Notes: a model not told the origin generated them from the sequence alone. A DNA stretch of 54,747 bases from Cyanobacteriota bacterium (GCA_025362325.1 JANYGO010000082.1:1-54747); one strand, 5' to 3'. Shown: positions 1 through 9,270, counted from the stretch's first letter. Translations and numbers: made by a program.

Positions 1-124
1 GATGAAGATGAGAGGGGCGATCGATCATTTCGATTCATACTGGTTTTTTTGTTAAAAACAGTTGATCCCTCTTTTTCTCTTTAATCCAGTCTGGGTCAGC
101 TTTTATCCCGATCTTGACTGACTT

Positions 125-1618
125 TTGTCAGTCAACCAGCAGGGGATGAGTGGCGGCCCAGTGCTGAATGAAGAGGGTCTGGTGATTGGTATTCATGGTA
201 AGGGAGATAAGCAAGAGGGGATTGATACGGGACGGAAATTGGGGATTCCTATTCAGTTTTTTTTGAAGCCTGAGACGGCTAAAGGTAATCAATCTAATCC
301 GACTGATGCTAATACTTATTACAGCCAAGGTGTTGCTTTTTCAGAGCAGGGGGATTATCACGGTGCCTTGGCTAATTTCGATCAAGCTATTAAGCTTGAT
401 CCTAATTATGCCGAGGCCTACTTTGGTCGGGGTAATACCTACGATAAGTTAGAGGAAAAACAGAAGGCGATCGCCGATTATACCCAAGCAATTCAGCTTA
501 ATCCTAAAGATGCTGAAGCCTGCGAAACCCGTGCTTCTATATATTTAGTTTTAGGGGAAAAACAGAAGGCGATCGCCGATTTTACCCAAGTGATTAAGCT
601 TAAGCCTAACCATGCTCAATCCTATTCTCAACGGGGTGATGCCTACTCAATATTTTTTCAAGATAATCAGAAGGCGATCGCCGATTATACCCAAGCCATT
701 CAGATTGATCCTAAAACAGCTTACTACTATAGCCGCCGGGGTGATGCCTATTCAAAGTTAGGGGAAAAACAGAAGGCGATCGCCGATTATACCCAAGCCA
801 TTCAGATTCAGCCTCAAGATATTGTTGCTTACTGGGATCGAGGTAAAGCATACTTAAGATTTGGAGAAAATCAGAAGGCGATCGCCGATTATACCCAAGC
901 CATTCAGATTGAGCCTAAATATTATGCCTATATAAACCGGGCTTATGCCTACTCATACTTAGGGGAAAATCAGAAGGCAAGCGCCGATTATGCCCAAGCT
1001 CTTAAGCTTGAGCCTAAAGATGCTTTGGAATACAAAAATCGGGGTGATATTTTCTCATACTTAGGGGAAAAACAGAAAGCGATCGCCGATTATACCCAAG
1101 CTATTAAGCTTGATCCTAATAGTTTTGAATGGTACGAAACCCGGGGTAATACCTACTCAGAGTTAGGGGAACAACAGAAGGCGATCGCCGATTATACCCA
1201 AGCTATTAAGCTGGCTCCTAAGTTTTATTCTGTCGCGTTTTCCGCCTACTACAAACGGGGTATAGCATACTCAGAGTTAGGGAAAAAAGAGAAGGCAATA
1301 CAGGATTTTCAGAAAGCTATCGCCAATGAGACCCAAGCCATTCAGAATCCTTATGCAAAGGTTACTGCCTACTCTAAACGGGGTTTAGTCTACTCATACT
1401 TAGGGGAAAAACAGAAGGCGATCGCTGATTATAACCAAGCTATTAAGCTTGATCCTACTTATTCTTGGGTTTACTACGACCGGGGTGTAGCCTACTCAGA
1501 CTTGGGGGAAAAACAGAAGGCAATAGAGGATTTTCAGAAAGCTGCTGAACTGTTTAAGGAAGAATTAAACCAACAGTGGTATCAAAAGTCACTTAACAAA
1601 ATGAACGAGTTACAGTAG
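125..1618 (+). CDS. TPR-repeat protein with an N-terminally truncated trypsin-like domain
   Basis: The first ~40 residues carry GMSGGPV and GIPI, which match the end of a trypsin-like serine protease domain (Ser of GMSGGP is the nucleophile). The His and Asp parts are absent: an in-frame TGA lies two codons before the TTG start, and no other frame of bases 1-124 encodes them. About 12 TPR units follow, of the type YSxLGEKQKAIADYTQAIKLDP, so a protein-binding solenoid is expected. Intact relatives are proteases with C-terminal TPRs, so this is probably a 5'-degraded gene whose TPR part stayed open. The TTG start lacks a clear ribosome binding site. Eight TPR units contain a HIP1 octamer in the KAIAD codons. 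Whether it is expressed is unknown. Confidence 0.7.
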   Translation: MSVNQQGMSGGPVLNEEGLVIGIHGKGDKQEGIDTGRKLGIPIQFFLKPETAKGNQSNPTDANTYYSQGVAFSEQGDYHGALANFDQAIKLDPNYAEAYFGRGNTYDKLEEKQKAIADYTQAIQLNPKDAEACETRASIYLVLGEKQKAIADFTQVIKLKPNHAQSYSQRGDAYSIFFQDNQKAIADYTQAIQIDPKTAYYYSRRGDAYSKLGEKQKAIADYTQAIQIQPQDIVAYWDRGKAYLRFGENQKAIADYTQAIQIEPKYYAYINRAYAYSYLGENQKASADYAQALKLEPKDALEYKNRGDIFSYLGEKQKAIADYTQAIKLDPNSFEWYETRGNTYSELGEQQKAIADYTQAIKLAPKFYSVAFSAYYKRGIAYSELGKKEKAIQDFQKAIANETQAIQNPYAKVTAYSKRGLVYSYLGEKQKAIADYNQAIKLDPTYSWVYYDRGVAYSDLGEKQKAIEDFQKAAELFKEELNQQWYQKSLNKMNELQ

Positions 1619-1699
1619 TTGTTGATTGAGACGAGGAGAGAAAACTCACTAATATTTTCTTACATCTCACTCTATTCTACCTGAAATCTTGCACCATTC

Positions 1700-2662
1700 T
1701 CAACAAAAAACCCAGAGGGCGGACACGGGAGCACCGCCCCTACAGAAACCGGGTTTCTGACCGATAAATATAGATTTAGATGCAGAGTTTATGCCAGAAA
1801 CCCGGTTTCTGCCACAGGTGCAAGATATCTGTTCTACCCAACCTACCCGCTCTTGTAACCTCTCAATCGGAATCCCCCAACTCAAACCCTCCATCTCCCT
1901 AAAAACCCCCTCCGAAGGCATACTTCCATCCACAAACATAAACACATCAATACCCGCCAAAGGATATTTCAACCGCCCATTAACCCCCACCAACCTCCCC
2001 CGACTATCCAACACCGGCCCGCCACTCATCCCCTCAGCAATGTCATTCGTATATCCCAACTGATATCCCTCCACAAACGACTTTTCCGGCAACATTCCCA
2101 CCCTACCCGCCGTCAACCGAAATGCCTTTAACCCCCAACTCCGAGTATTCTCAGTGGCCTTAGCATTAATCCAATGCCAATTCGGAAACCCCGCCGCAAA
2201 AACCCCATCCCCGACAGATAGTTTATGGGAATTTCCCATCTCCACCACTCGATAAGATTCAAGACTAGAAAACTGCACCAAAGCTAAATCTAACTTACCA
2301 AACTGCGATAAACCCAACTTAGCCTGATGGGTTTTTCCATCGGCCGTCAATATGCTATAATTGTGAGGATTGTCCGCAACTACATGATGATTCGTTAATA
2401 CAGTATAAACTTGCCCTGCCCGCTGAATAATTACCCCAGAACCTGCTCCCGAATCTGATATAATTCTTACTGTGACTTGACTAGCAATTTCGGTTACTTG
2501 CGGGTTAATTTCCTGAGAAATCGCAGCCAATCGAATGCTGACAAGCTCAGGCGTTTCTCGCGATAAACCAAAAGATATGCCTGTTATTAAGAGTGAAATT
2601 GCTAGGATTTGCCGCCGATTCACAAGTATTACGCGCTGATTTGGATAACTAGGTAGGTGCAA
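1700..2662 (-). CDS. Trypsin-like serine protease (S1/HtrA-type fold), probably exported
   Basis: A 320-residue protein with a hydrophobic segment at about residues 18-34 after two arginines, suggesting a signal peptide or anchor. The protease domain shows a full triad: His93 in TNHHVV, Asp125 in LDLALV, Ser213 in GMSGGP. No PDZ or TPR region follows. The C-terminal 35-40 residues (from about SCTCGRN) are not protease-like; they are translated from the dispersed AGAAACCGGGTTTCT repeat, so the ancestral end was probably near RVGWVEQ. The neighbour at 125-1618 carries the end of a similar protease domain on the other strand. Substrate unknown; periplasmic or lumenal quality control is one option. 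Confidence 0.82.
   Translation of the reverse strand: MHLPSYPNQRVILVNRRQILAISLLITGISFGLSRETPELVSIRLAAISQEINPQVTEIASQVTVRIISDSGAGSGVIIQRAGQVYTVLTNHHVVADNPHNYSILTADGKTHQAKLGLSQFGKLDLALVQFSSLESYRVVEMGNSHKLSVGDGVFAAGFPNWHWINAKATENTRSWGLKAFRLTAGRVGMLPEKSFVEGYQLGYTNDIAEGMSGGPVLDSRGRLVGVNGRLKYPLAGIDVFMFVDGSMPSEGVFREMEGLSWGIPIERLQERVGWVEQISCTCGRNRVSGINSASKSIFIGQKPGFCRGGAPVSALWVFC
1743..1811. repeat. Paired palindromic repeat (AGAAACCGGGTTTCT family)
   Basis: Two 15-17 bp near-perfect palindromes, CAGAAACCGGGTTTCTG and CAGAAACCCGGTTTCTG, about 35 bp apart. They lie inside the 3' end of the protease gene and supply its last codons. Related pairs occur at 11913-11980, 21216-21259 and 52275-52341. Confidence 0.8.
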
Positions 2663-2892
2663 ATAAACTTTGCTATGTAACAGAATATAAAGCTATTATA
2701 ACCTTTGCGATTGCTTTCCTACCCTACCCTTCACTGAACCCCTACGCGGAACGGGAACCCATAAGGGCGAACGGATCGCTCCGAAGAGAGCTTCACTTCG
2801 TTTGACTCGCAATGAAATACTTATGTATTTTCCTACTTATCTACTTAGCTGCTTGAATATTCAAAACAGTCTCTGCCCTAAAAATTACTCTC

Positions 2893-3663
2893 ATGGACTT
2901 GCTATTTTTTGTAATTATTTCATTTTTTCTACTTGTAGTTAGTGCCGTTAAAGGTTATTTTGTCGTTTATCCGCTGCTAGCTTCTATGGCAATTTTTATT
3001 GTCATTCTGTTAAACAGGGGATTTCCGCTAAAAAGCTTAATCAAAATGGCTGTTGCTGGCAGTCAAAAATCTTTTTCAGTTATCGCTATTTTACTTTTAA
3101 TCGGGGCAGTCATGGCTGTCTGGATGGCGGCGGGGACTGTTCCGGTTCTGGTATATTGGGGAATTAAATCGATCGACCCTCAGTATTTCATTTTTTGGGC
3201 GTTTATTTTAACGAGCGTTTTTTCTGTACTGCTGGGAACATCTTTTGGCGCTGCGAGCACGATCGGCATTGCTTTAACGATCGCAGCCAAGGGCAGCGGT
3301 GTCAATCCCAATACGATCGCGGGGGCAATAATTGCCGGAGCTTATTTTGGCGATCGGTGTTCTCCGATGTCTTCTAGCGCTAATTTGATTGCCGCCATTA
3401 CCCGCACAGAAATTTATACGAACCTCAAAAATATGGCGGTAACAGCTTTTTACCCGCTGATAGTTTCCAGCATCTTGTATTTAATCTTATCCTTGGCCAA
3501 TCCCGTTGAAGTTGCTGGCAGCAACCTGGCTTTTGAAATTGCCAAAGCCTTCAATCTTAACTTGATAACTTTGCTGCCAGCGTTGACAATTTTAATCCTT
3601 TGTGTGTTGCGAGTTGAAGTCAAAATTGCTATGGCTGTTAGTGTAATTGCCGGAAGCGCGTGA
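2893..3663 (+). pseudogene. nhaC: NhaC-family Na+/H+ antiporter, N-terminal half (gene interrupted)
   Basis: A hydrophobic protein with about six membrane segments. The stretch GTSFGAASTIGIAL followed by GAYFGDRCSPMSSSANL matches the conserved core of NhaC-type antiporters (GDxxSPxSxxxN). The frame ends at a TGA lying in a 24-bp insert. The same frame resumes after it as the C-terminal half, and together the parts give the ~450 residues expected for the family. The insert adds TGA and TAG in frame, so full-length protein would need readthrough of two stops. Best read as a recently broken antiporter gene, though two separately made halves cannot be excluded. Confidence 0.8.
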
Positions 3664-3684
3664 AGCGAAGCTATCCCGTAGGGA
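3661..3684. repeat. 24-bp palindromic insert inside a HIP1 site, disrupting nhaC
   Basis: The insert begins TGAAGCGAAG and ends CCCGTAGGGA. The bases on either side, GCG and ATCGC, join to GCGATCGC, the HIP1 octamer. Removing the 24 bp restores an open antiporter frame reading GSAIAIFVQGY. The arms GCGAAGCTATCCC and GGGAATCGC are partly complementary around a GTA centre, so it resembles short palindromic repeats dispersed in filamentous cyanobacteria. Confidence 0.75.
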
Positions 3685-3696
3685 ATCGCCATTTTC

Positions 3697-4248
3697 GTGC
3701 AAGGTTATTCGCCGCTCGACATTCTGCAATTCGCGATCGCCGGATTCAAGTTAGAATCAACTTCTAGTTTAAAAGATATTGTGGCGGGAGGAGGGATTTT
3801 GTCGATGCTCAAAGTTTCAACAGTTGTGATTGTATCGACCGCCTTTGCCGGCATTTTTGCGGGAACGAGAACGCTAGACTTTATTGAAGTGTATCTAAAC
3901 AAAGCTCGATCGAGAGGCGATTTGTTTTTGGGGACGACAATCATCGGCATTTTATCAGCCGCCTTTGGCTGCACCCAAACTATCGCCATCCTCCTGACAC
4001 ATCAGTTAGTTGAGGAAAAATATCGAAAAGAGGGATTAGATAATTATCAACTCGCTGTAGACTTGGAAAATACCGCTGTTGTGATTTCTCCATTAATTCC
4101 TTGGAATATTGCCGGATTAGTGCCTGCAACCATCTTGAGCGTCAATTCAGATTTTATCCCTTATGCTTTTTATTTGTATCTCATTCCATTATTTAACTTG
4201 ATTCAGATGAAACTGGCTAAAGCACCTCATAAAAATCTACACAGCTAA
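3697..4248 (+). pseudogene. nhaC: NhaC-family Na+/H+ antiporter, C-terminal half
   Basis: About four membrane segments. GCTQTIAILLTHQL and the later ENTAVVISPLIPWNIA resemble the C-terminal half of NhaC antiporters. The region is in phase with the upstream half, separated only by the inserted repeat. The GTG at its beginning is an internal Val codon of the ancestral gene and has no convincing ribosome binding site. The stop codon abuts the ATG of the DMT transporter, so both were probably cotranscribed. Confidence 0.78.
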
Positions 4249-5172
4249 ATGAAAAATCAAATGTCAATAGGTTATTTTATGGCAGTAGTTGCGACGATTA
4301 TTTGGGCTGGTAACTTCATCGTTGCTAGAGCTTTAAATCAGGATATTTTGCCAGTGGGTTTAGCTTTTTGGCGATGGGCGATTGCTGTGGCAACTTTGGC
4401 TCCCTTCACCGTGCGGGCGGCAGTTGCTGACTGGAAATTGATTAAAAAATATCTCCCTTACTTGACTGTATCGGCGCTTTCCGGCGTGACTACTTTTAAT
4501 ACTCTAATCTACGTTGCTGGCCACACAACCTTAGCGGTGAACATGGCGTTAATTGCAACTTCTTCTCCGGTTTTTATTGTACTTATGTCTCGTATCTTTT
4601 ACGGAGAAACTATCTCGTTAACGCGCGCTGTCGGTATTGCGATCGCAATCAGCGGTGTTGTACTGTTAATCGCGGGAGGCTCGTTAGAGAGGCTGCTGAG
4701 CATTTCGTTTGCGATCGGCGATTTGTATATGCTGTTGGCATCTATCATCTTTGCTGGCTACACGATGCTGGTAAAGCGCAAGCCGCCCAACCTGCGGATG
4801 ACAACTTTCACTTTATCCACTTTTAGCTTGGGGCTGTTGTTTTTATCGCCCTTCTATGCGCTAGAATGTTGGATTTATCACCCTGTGGTGTTCAATCCTT
4901 CGATCGCCCTAGCGTTACTTTATGTGGGGGTTCTGTCGTCAGTGGTGGCGTTTCTAGCATGGAATCAGGCGATCGCCCTGATTGGCCCGAACCGCACAGC
5001 CTTAATCTATTACCTGATTCCAGTGTTTAGCGGTATTGCTGCGTGGCTGTTTCTAGGCGAAGCGATTACATTAGTACATATTTTTAGTACATTGGCGATC
5101 GTCTGTGGCATTATTATTACTAACCGCACTGAGTCAAGCCTTGCCGAAATCAGGAACCTACCGAAAAATTGA
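4249..5172 (+). CDS. DMT-superfamily (EamA) transporter
   Basis: A 307-residue membrane protein with about ten predicted transmembrane segments in two EamA repeats (roughly residues 8-140 and 155-290). Start region features such as TIIWAGNFIVARAL and the second-repeat GVLSSVVAFLAWNQAIALIG are typical of drug/metabolite exporters. The ATG directly follows the stop codon of the antiporter gene, indicating translational coupling. The substrate cannot be told from sequence; family members export amino acids, metabolites or toxic compounds. Confidence 0.9.
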   Translation: MKNQMSIGYFMAVVATIIWAGNFIVARALNQDILPVGLAFWRWAIAVATLAPFTVRAAVADWKLIKKYLPYLTVSALSGVTTFNTLIYVAGHTTLAVNMALIATSSPVFIVLMSRIFYGETISLTRAVGIAIAISGVVLLIAGGSLERLLSISFAIGDLYMLLASIIFAGYTMLVKRKPPNLRMTTFTLSTFSLGLLFLSPFYALECWIYHPVVFNPSIALALLYVGVLSSVVAFLAWNQAIALIGPNRTALIYYLIPVFSGIAAWLFLGEAITLVHIFSTLAIVCGIIITNRTESSLAEIRNLPKN

Positions 5173-5199
5173 ATTATATCATCTCAGATAACATGACTA

Positions 5200-5339
5200 T
5201 CATCAAGTTTGTAGTGAGGACTTCAGTCCTTTCATCAAGTTTGTAGTGAGGACTTCAGTCCTTTCATCAAGTTTGTAGTGAGGACTTCAGTCCTTTCATC
5301 AGCCTTTTAGTCGATCTGGACTAAAGTCCTTACTACAAA
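5200..5339. repeat. Three tandem 32-bp repeats plus an inverted copy (REP-like)
   Basis: The unit contains GTAGTGAGGACTTCAGTCCT and repeats three times with exact 32-bp spacing from 5200 to 5295. An inverted copy, GGACTAAAGTCCTTACTAC, lies at 5318-5336. The core GGACTTCAGTCC is self-complementary. The cluster sits between the convergent ends of the DMT transporter and the glycosyltransferase and may help end both transcripts. The same family flanks the REP transposase at 47.3-47.9 kb. Confidence 0.9.
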
Positions 5340-5374
5340 AGATCGCTACGTATTGCACTAACCCAATTATCTGA

Positions 5375-6643
5375 TTACTTTGGCAGCGGTGCCAAGATTT
5401 TGTCAGCATGACTCGCCGTCACCGCCGCAAATAAAGCTTCGTAATGATTCAAAGCTTCCTCAAACCCGTAATTCTCCACAGCATACTTTCTACCTTGCTC
5501 GCCCAACGCATTCACGCGATCGCGATTCCAGAACAAATCCTCAACAGCATCAGCCAAAGCTTGCGGATCTTCCGGCGCTACCACCACCCCGCCACCGCTT
5601 TGCTGCACTGCTTTCTGCGCCGTACCGGTTTCTGGAACCGACGCCAAAATTGCCCGGCCGCTGGCGAGAAGCACTTGAATTTTTGAAGGCATATTAAAGT
5701 TAGTTACCCTGCGCTTTTGTACGACTAAACTAACATCGGCAGCAGCCAACATTTCGGGCAATTTTTCTCGCGGTTCAAAAGGCAGTAACATTACATTGGT
5801 AGCTTTGTAAGTTTCGCAATCTTTTTGCAACCGCGCTAGGGCTGTTGATTCCCCCACAATTACAAAAGCGATTTCGGGTATGTGTTTCAAACGAGCCGCT
5901 GCTTGGACAACTGTTTGCAAACCCTGAGTCAGGGCAATATTCCCAGCGTAAAGAATCACAAATTTGTCATTGAGTTTGTGGGTTTCACGAAAGGGGTTAT
6001 TTTCTTTCGGTAAAGGGCCGATGAAATTCACATCAACCCAATTGGGAAGGCAAACTATTTTTTCGGGGGGTACTCCCTGAGAATGCAATTTGCTGATAAA
6101 ACCGCTGTCGATGACGCTGACTTGGCTGGCTGTGCTGTACGCTAATTTTTCTAGGGCGTCAGCAATCTTAATTAGCAGTCCGTTTTTTTTCACCAAGCCG
6201 ACGCGCACGGCTGCTTCTGAGACGATATCCTGGACGTTGAGGACGATCGGGATATCGCGAATCCATCCGTAAAAGGCGACTGGGACGCAAATCGGTAAAG
6301 GGGGCATTGTGGAGAAAATCACGTCGGGACGCCAGCCTCTGAAGGCTTGGACGGCGCTGGAGACGACAAAACTGCCGTCTAGCAAAAGTCGGTCTAGGAG
6401 GCTGGGGTGAGGGCCGTTGACGCGCAGGTAGCTGCGCTGAATTGTGACGCCTTTGTGTTCTTCGGTGAGGTAAAATTTGCCCCGATATTGCGGATAAATC
6501 CGGCGCTGGGGATAGTTGGGCATTCCGGTGACGACTCGGACTTGGTGGCCGCGCTTGACTAGGCCTTGCGCTAGTTCTGTCATCAGGGGGGCTATGCCGA
6601 TCGGCTCTGGATAGTAGTTATAGGAATAAATTAGAATACGCAT
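5375..6643 (-). CDS. WcaI/WbuB-like family 4 glycosyltransferase
   Basis: A 422-residue GT-B enzyme. The N-terminus MRILIYSYNYYPEPIGIAP and the MPNYPQRRIYPQYRG stretch are characteristic of the WcaI/WbuB group that adds sugars to lipid-linked exopolysaccharide or O-antigen repeat units. The C-terminal nucleotide-sugar region shows ILYAGNIALTQGL and MPSKIQVLLASGRAILA; the usual E-x7-E region is weakly recognisable. It lies downstream, on the same strand, of the RsbW-like kinase and the STAS-sugar transferase, which fits a polysaccharide assembly cluster. Expected to be cytoplasmic and peripheral on the inner membrane. The sugar donor is not identifiable. Confidence 0.85.
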   Translation of the reverse strand: MRILIYSYNYYPEPIGIAPLMTELAQGLVKRGHQVRVVTGMPNYPQRRIYPQYRGKFYLTEEHKGVTIQRSYLRVNGPHPSLLDRLLLDGSFVVSSAVQAFRGWRPDVIFSTMPPLPICVPVAFYGWIRDIPIVLNVQDIVSEAAVRVGLVKKNGLLIKIADALEKLAYSTASQVSVIDSGFISKLHSQGVPPEKIVCLPNWVDVNFIGPLPKENNPFRETHKLNDKFVILYAGNIALTQGLQTVVQAAARLKHIPEIAFVIVGESTALARLQKDCETYKATNVMLLPFEPREKLPEMLAAADVSLVVQKRRVTNFNMPSKIQVLLASGRAILASVPETGTAQKAVQQSGGGVVVAPEDPQALADAVEDLFWNRDRVNALGEQGRKYAVENYGFEEALNHYEALFAAVTASHADKILAPLPK

Positions 6644-6812
6644 AATATTTAGTGTGAAGCAAATTGTCCTGCCGCTACTAACTCCAGCCTACGCCCGCCC
6701 AATTGCAGAGGATGTGCTTGGGTTTCCGGGAGCATCTCAAGGGGCGGCGCTGTTGCCGAACCGTCCTTGCCAAAGAAGCCGCCACCGGGGAGCGGGCGGG
6801 CACTCTTAGCCC

Positions 6813-7250
6813 TCAGGTAAGGTTTTTGCGCATGATCAGGCAGTTGCAGCCATCGTCGGTACGGATATAGCGAAGCTCGTCTGTGAGCTTGTACATAAAC
6901 ACCAGTCCCCTTTCTCCTTCTCTGTCCAAGGGATCGCGCTGCTCTTGCATGATCGAGTGCAGCTTTGCTTCCAGGTTGAAGGGTTGACCCCTGTCCCAAA
7001 TCCTAATTTCTAAGTAATCGGCAAACACTTTTACCTCAATGTCGATCGGCGTCGCGGGGGGCAAGTTCTGGTGAGCGTGGCGGACAGCGTTTGTAAAGCC
7101 TTCGTTGATGATCAGCCGGCACTGCCACCAGAAATCTCCTGGAAGCAGTGGCAAAACGATATTCTCCAACCATTCCAAAACGGGTGTTAAAGCCTTGAGG
7201 TCTGTTTCAACCTGAAGGTGCGACTCTGCCTTTGGTTGCTTGTCTTTCAT
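6813..7250 (-). CDS. RsbW/SpoIIAB-like anti-sigma serine kinase (HATPase_c_2)
   Basis: Start chosen at the ATG at 7250, preceded by AGGGGAAAGAAAG, giving 145 residues; the open frame extends to 7319 without a better site. The GHKL ATP-binding fold shows an N-box (INEGFTNAVRHAH, Asn54), a G1-type DRGQPF and a G2-type GERGLVFMYKL. Proteins of this type phosphorylate a serine on STAS anti-anti-sigma partners. A STAS-containing protein is encoded just upstream on the same strand, so that is an obvious candidate substrate, though pairing is inferred from position only. In cyanobacteria such partner switches have been linked to exopolysaccharide and motility control. Confidence 0.82.
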   Translation of the reverse strand: MKDKQPKAESHLQVETDLKALTPVLEWLENIVLPLLPGDFWWQCRLIINEGFTNAVRHAHQNLPPATPIDIEVKVFADYLEIRIWDRGQPFNLEAKLHSIMQEQRDPLDREGERGLVFMYKLTDELRYIRTDDGCNCLIMRKNLT

Positions 7251-7915
7251 CTTTCTTTCCCCTGGTCGGCCCCCACCACCGCTGTACTCAGCGCAGGTTC
7301 GAGAGGAAAAGGAGGGCAAGGTCTTGGCAACATATTAGTTAAGTCAAGCTTGAGTTGAAGAAGCTCGTTTTGCCTCAAGGTGAGCATTCCTTTCGCACCA
7401 TTTACTCGCACAGTACATGAGAGACTTCCGATACTGTTGTAACCCGCCTCGGTAGGGCGTTTAAATAGGGAAAATTCCCCACTCACTCGATTTGAAATTT
7501 GCGATTTACTCCACAGATGAATCTGGGAGCTTGAACAAGAGTCTAAAATTAGGGGCTTATCACGACAGCAGTTGGAAAGTCAGTATCCGTTTTTGGGCGG
7601 GGTGAGCTTGCGAGGTGTTAATTCGATCTGCGATCGTGTTAGCAGTAGGTACTTTTCTAAACACTCGTGAGTTCTTGTCGTCCTCGAAAACGCTGCTGGC
7701 GTCATTCGAGTACGACCTCGAACTCGCAAATTGCTAATTCATGCTCTGTTGAGAGAGCTGGCAACTAGCTGCGCATTTTCTGTGTGAATTTTAACACTTA
7801 ATGCTAACGCAGGTATCGCGATCGATCGCCTACTTGACTAAGTATCTGTTTCTTGTTGCCGCCGCCCGCCAGCCGTCAGCAACGCCAAAGTTCCGCGGTG
7901 AGTTGTTGACCGCCG
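7251..7915. other. Intergenic region, no supported gene
   Basis: About 665 bases between the STAS-sugar transferase and the RsbW-like kinase. A 79-codon open frame on the minus strand (7247-7486) has no recognisable similarity and no good start. I see no tRNA-like or strong hairpin structure. The region may hold the promoter of the kinase and glycosyltransferase genes. Confidence 0.5.
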
Positions 7916-8914
7916 TTACATAGCCCCACTATTTTTGTTAAACAGCACAGTTACGGTTTTAACAATTAGTTTCAGGTCATATATCAGGCTCCACTCTTGT
8001 TGGTATTTTAAATCTAAACGGATGACATCTTCAAAATCGCGGACTTTCGAGCGACCGTTGACTTGCCATTCCCCAGTCATCCCGGGTTTGACATCCAAAC
8101 GCTGCCACTGAGGGACTTCGTACCGCTCAACTTCGTCTGGGGTAGGGGGTCTGGTACCGACTAGACTCATTTCGCCTTTAAGTACGTTCCAAAACTGCGG
8201 CAGTTCGTCGAGACTCGTCTTGCGCAAGATGCGCCCGACTTTGGTAATCCGCGGGTCGTTGTCATTTTTGAAAAATGCGCCAGAAGCTTGGTTTTTAATT
8301 TGGGCTTTCATGGCTTCGGCGTTGGTGCACATCGATCGAAATTTCCAAATCCGAAATGTTTTCCCCATCCAGCCACAGCGGGTTTGCCCAAAAAATATCG
8401 GGCCTGGATCGTTGATTGTGATGGCTGCGGCTATGGGTACGAGCAAAATTCCCGTAATCACCAAACCGACGATTGCCCCAACGATGTCTATCAGCCGTTT
8501 CACCAAAGATTGCACTGATGGGTGCGTCATCGGTAGCTGATTGTCCGAGGGGTTGGTCTCTATGGGAGTTGACGTTGCAGACGGCTGCTCGATCGTCAGC
8601 ACTTGATCTAGGCTGGTGAGAGCAAATACTGCCATCACCTGTGGCTTGAGGCTCCGCAGCACCAAGTCGCTACCGCGCTGTTTAGCAAATTTTAGATTGC
8701 TGACTAAAGCACCGATCCCGCTACTGTCGATGAATGTCGTCTGACTGAAGTCTAGGACAATTTTGCTGGGAAGGGTGCTTCCAGAGAAAAGTTGCTGGCA
8801 GGTGGTCTTGAAGTTTACGGCTTCAAGTACGCTCAAGCGCACGGGTATGTGAACTGAGGGAATCTCGTCCAAGTACGTAACCCGAAAATCTGCCTCTGGG
8901 GTTTGGCTGACCAT
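7916..8914 (-). CDS. STAS domain fused to an initiating polyprenyl-phosphate sugar transferase
   Basis: A 332-residue fusion. Residues ~5-110 form a STAS anti-anti-sigma domain with DSSGIGAL; Ser64 aligns with the phosphorylated serine of SpoIIAA. After a Thr/Ser/Pro linker comes a bacterial sugar transferase: KRLIDIVGAIVGL membrane segment (~138-165), the IWKFRSM motif, and the catalytic TSLDELPQFWNVLKGEMSLV with the Asp-Glu pair. Such enzymes load the first sugar-phosphate onto undecaprenyl phosphate for exopolysaccharide synthesis at the inner membrane. The fusion suggests that phosphorylation or partner binding at the STAS domain controls initiation; the RsbW-like kinase nearby supports this. 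The regulation is inference; both domains are clear. Confidence 0.9.
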   Translation of the reverse strand: MVSQTPEADFRVTYLDEIPSVHIPVRLSVLEAVNFKTTCQQLFSGSTLPSKIVLDFSQTTFIDSSGIGALVSNLKFAKQRGSDLVLRSLKPQVMAVFALTSLDQVLTIEQPSATSTPIETNPSDNQLPMTHPSVQSLVKRLIDIVGAIVGLVITGILLVPIAAAITINDPGPIFFGQTRCGWMGKTFRIWKFRSMCTNAEAMKAQIKNQASGAFFKNDNDPRITKVGRILRKTSLDELPQFWNVLKGEMSLVGTRPPTPDEVERYEVPQWQRLDVKPGMTGEWQVNGRSKVRDFEDVIRLDLKYQQEWSLIYDLKLIVKTVTVLFNKNSGAM

Positions 8915-9270
8915 GAAGTCCTAGTTTCAAATTTCAAGCTGATGTCTTTAGCCTATTCTGTCCTAGCCGCTCCACCTTTATCAAATATTGTTATTATCAA
9001 CAGGCCAGCTTTATACAAACTTTACAAAAATGCCTGAACAATCTGACACCGATCGCCCCGAGCTTACAGGCTAGGGTTAACTTGAGTCTACCAGGATGGA
9101 AAGGGGGAGAGCGAGGGGGAGAGGATTTGACCATTTTTGATGGTCATCGAAATATACAACAATTTAAAGGCACAACAACTTATTACCCCAGCCAACAGTT
9201 AACAGTTAACAGGAAAGTCAACAGTTAACCGTTAACTGGAAAACCCAGCACCCAGCGCCGGGATATGAGG
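8915..9270. other. Intergenic region with small repeats
   Basis: About 355 bases without a gene. A short palindrome, GACCATTTTTGATGGTC, lies near 9130. Direct repeats of CAGTTAAC occur near 9195-9240. Nothing else is evident. Confidence 0.5.

Noticed and set aside
2893-4248. Programmed stop-codon readthrough in the antiporter
   Set aside because: Two stops lie within a palindromic repeat that looks inserted; gene disruption is simpler.
5200-5339. Possible CRISPR array
   Set aside because: The 32-bp units are contiguous with no unique spacers, and no cas genes are present.
6649-6999. 116-codon frame on the minus strand
   Set aside because: It overlaps the RsbW-like kinase gene out of frame and has no protein-like pattern.
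7247-7486. 79-codon frame on the minus strand
   Set aside because: No recognisable domain, no clear ribosome binding site, and it overlaps the kinase start.
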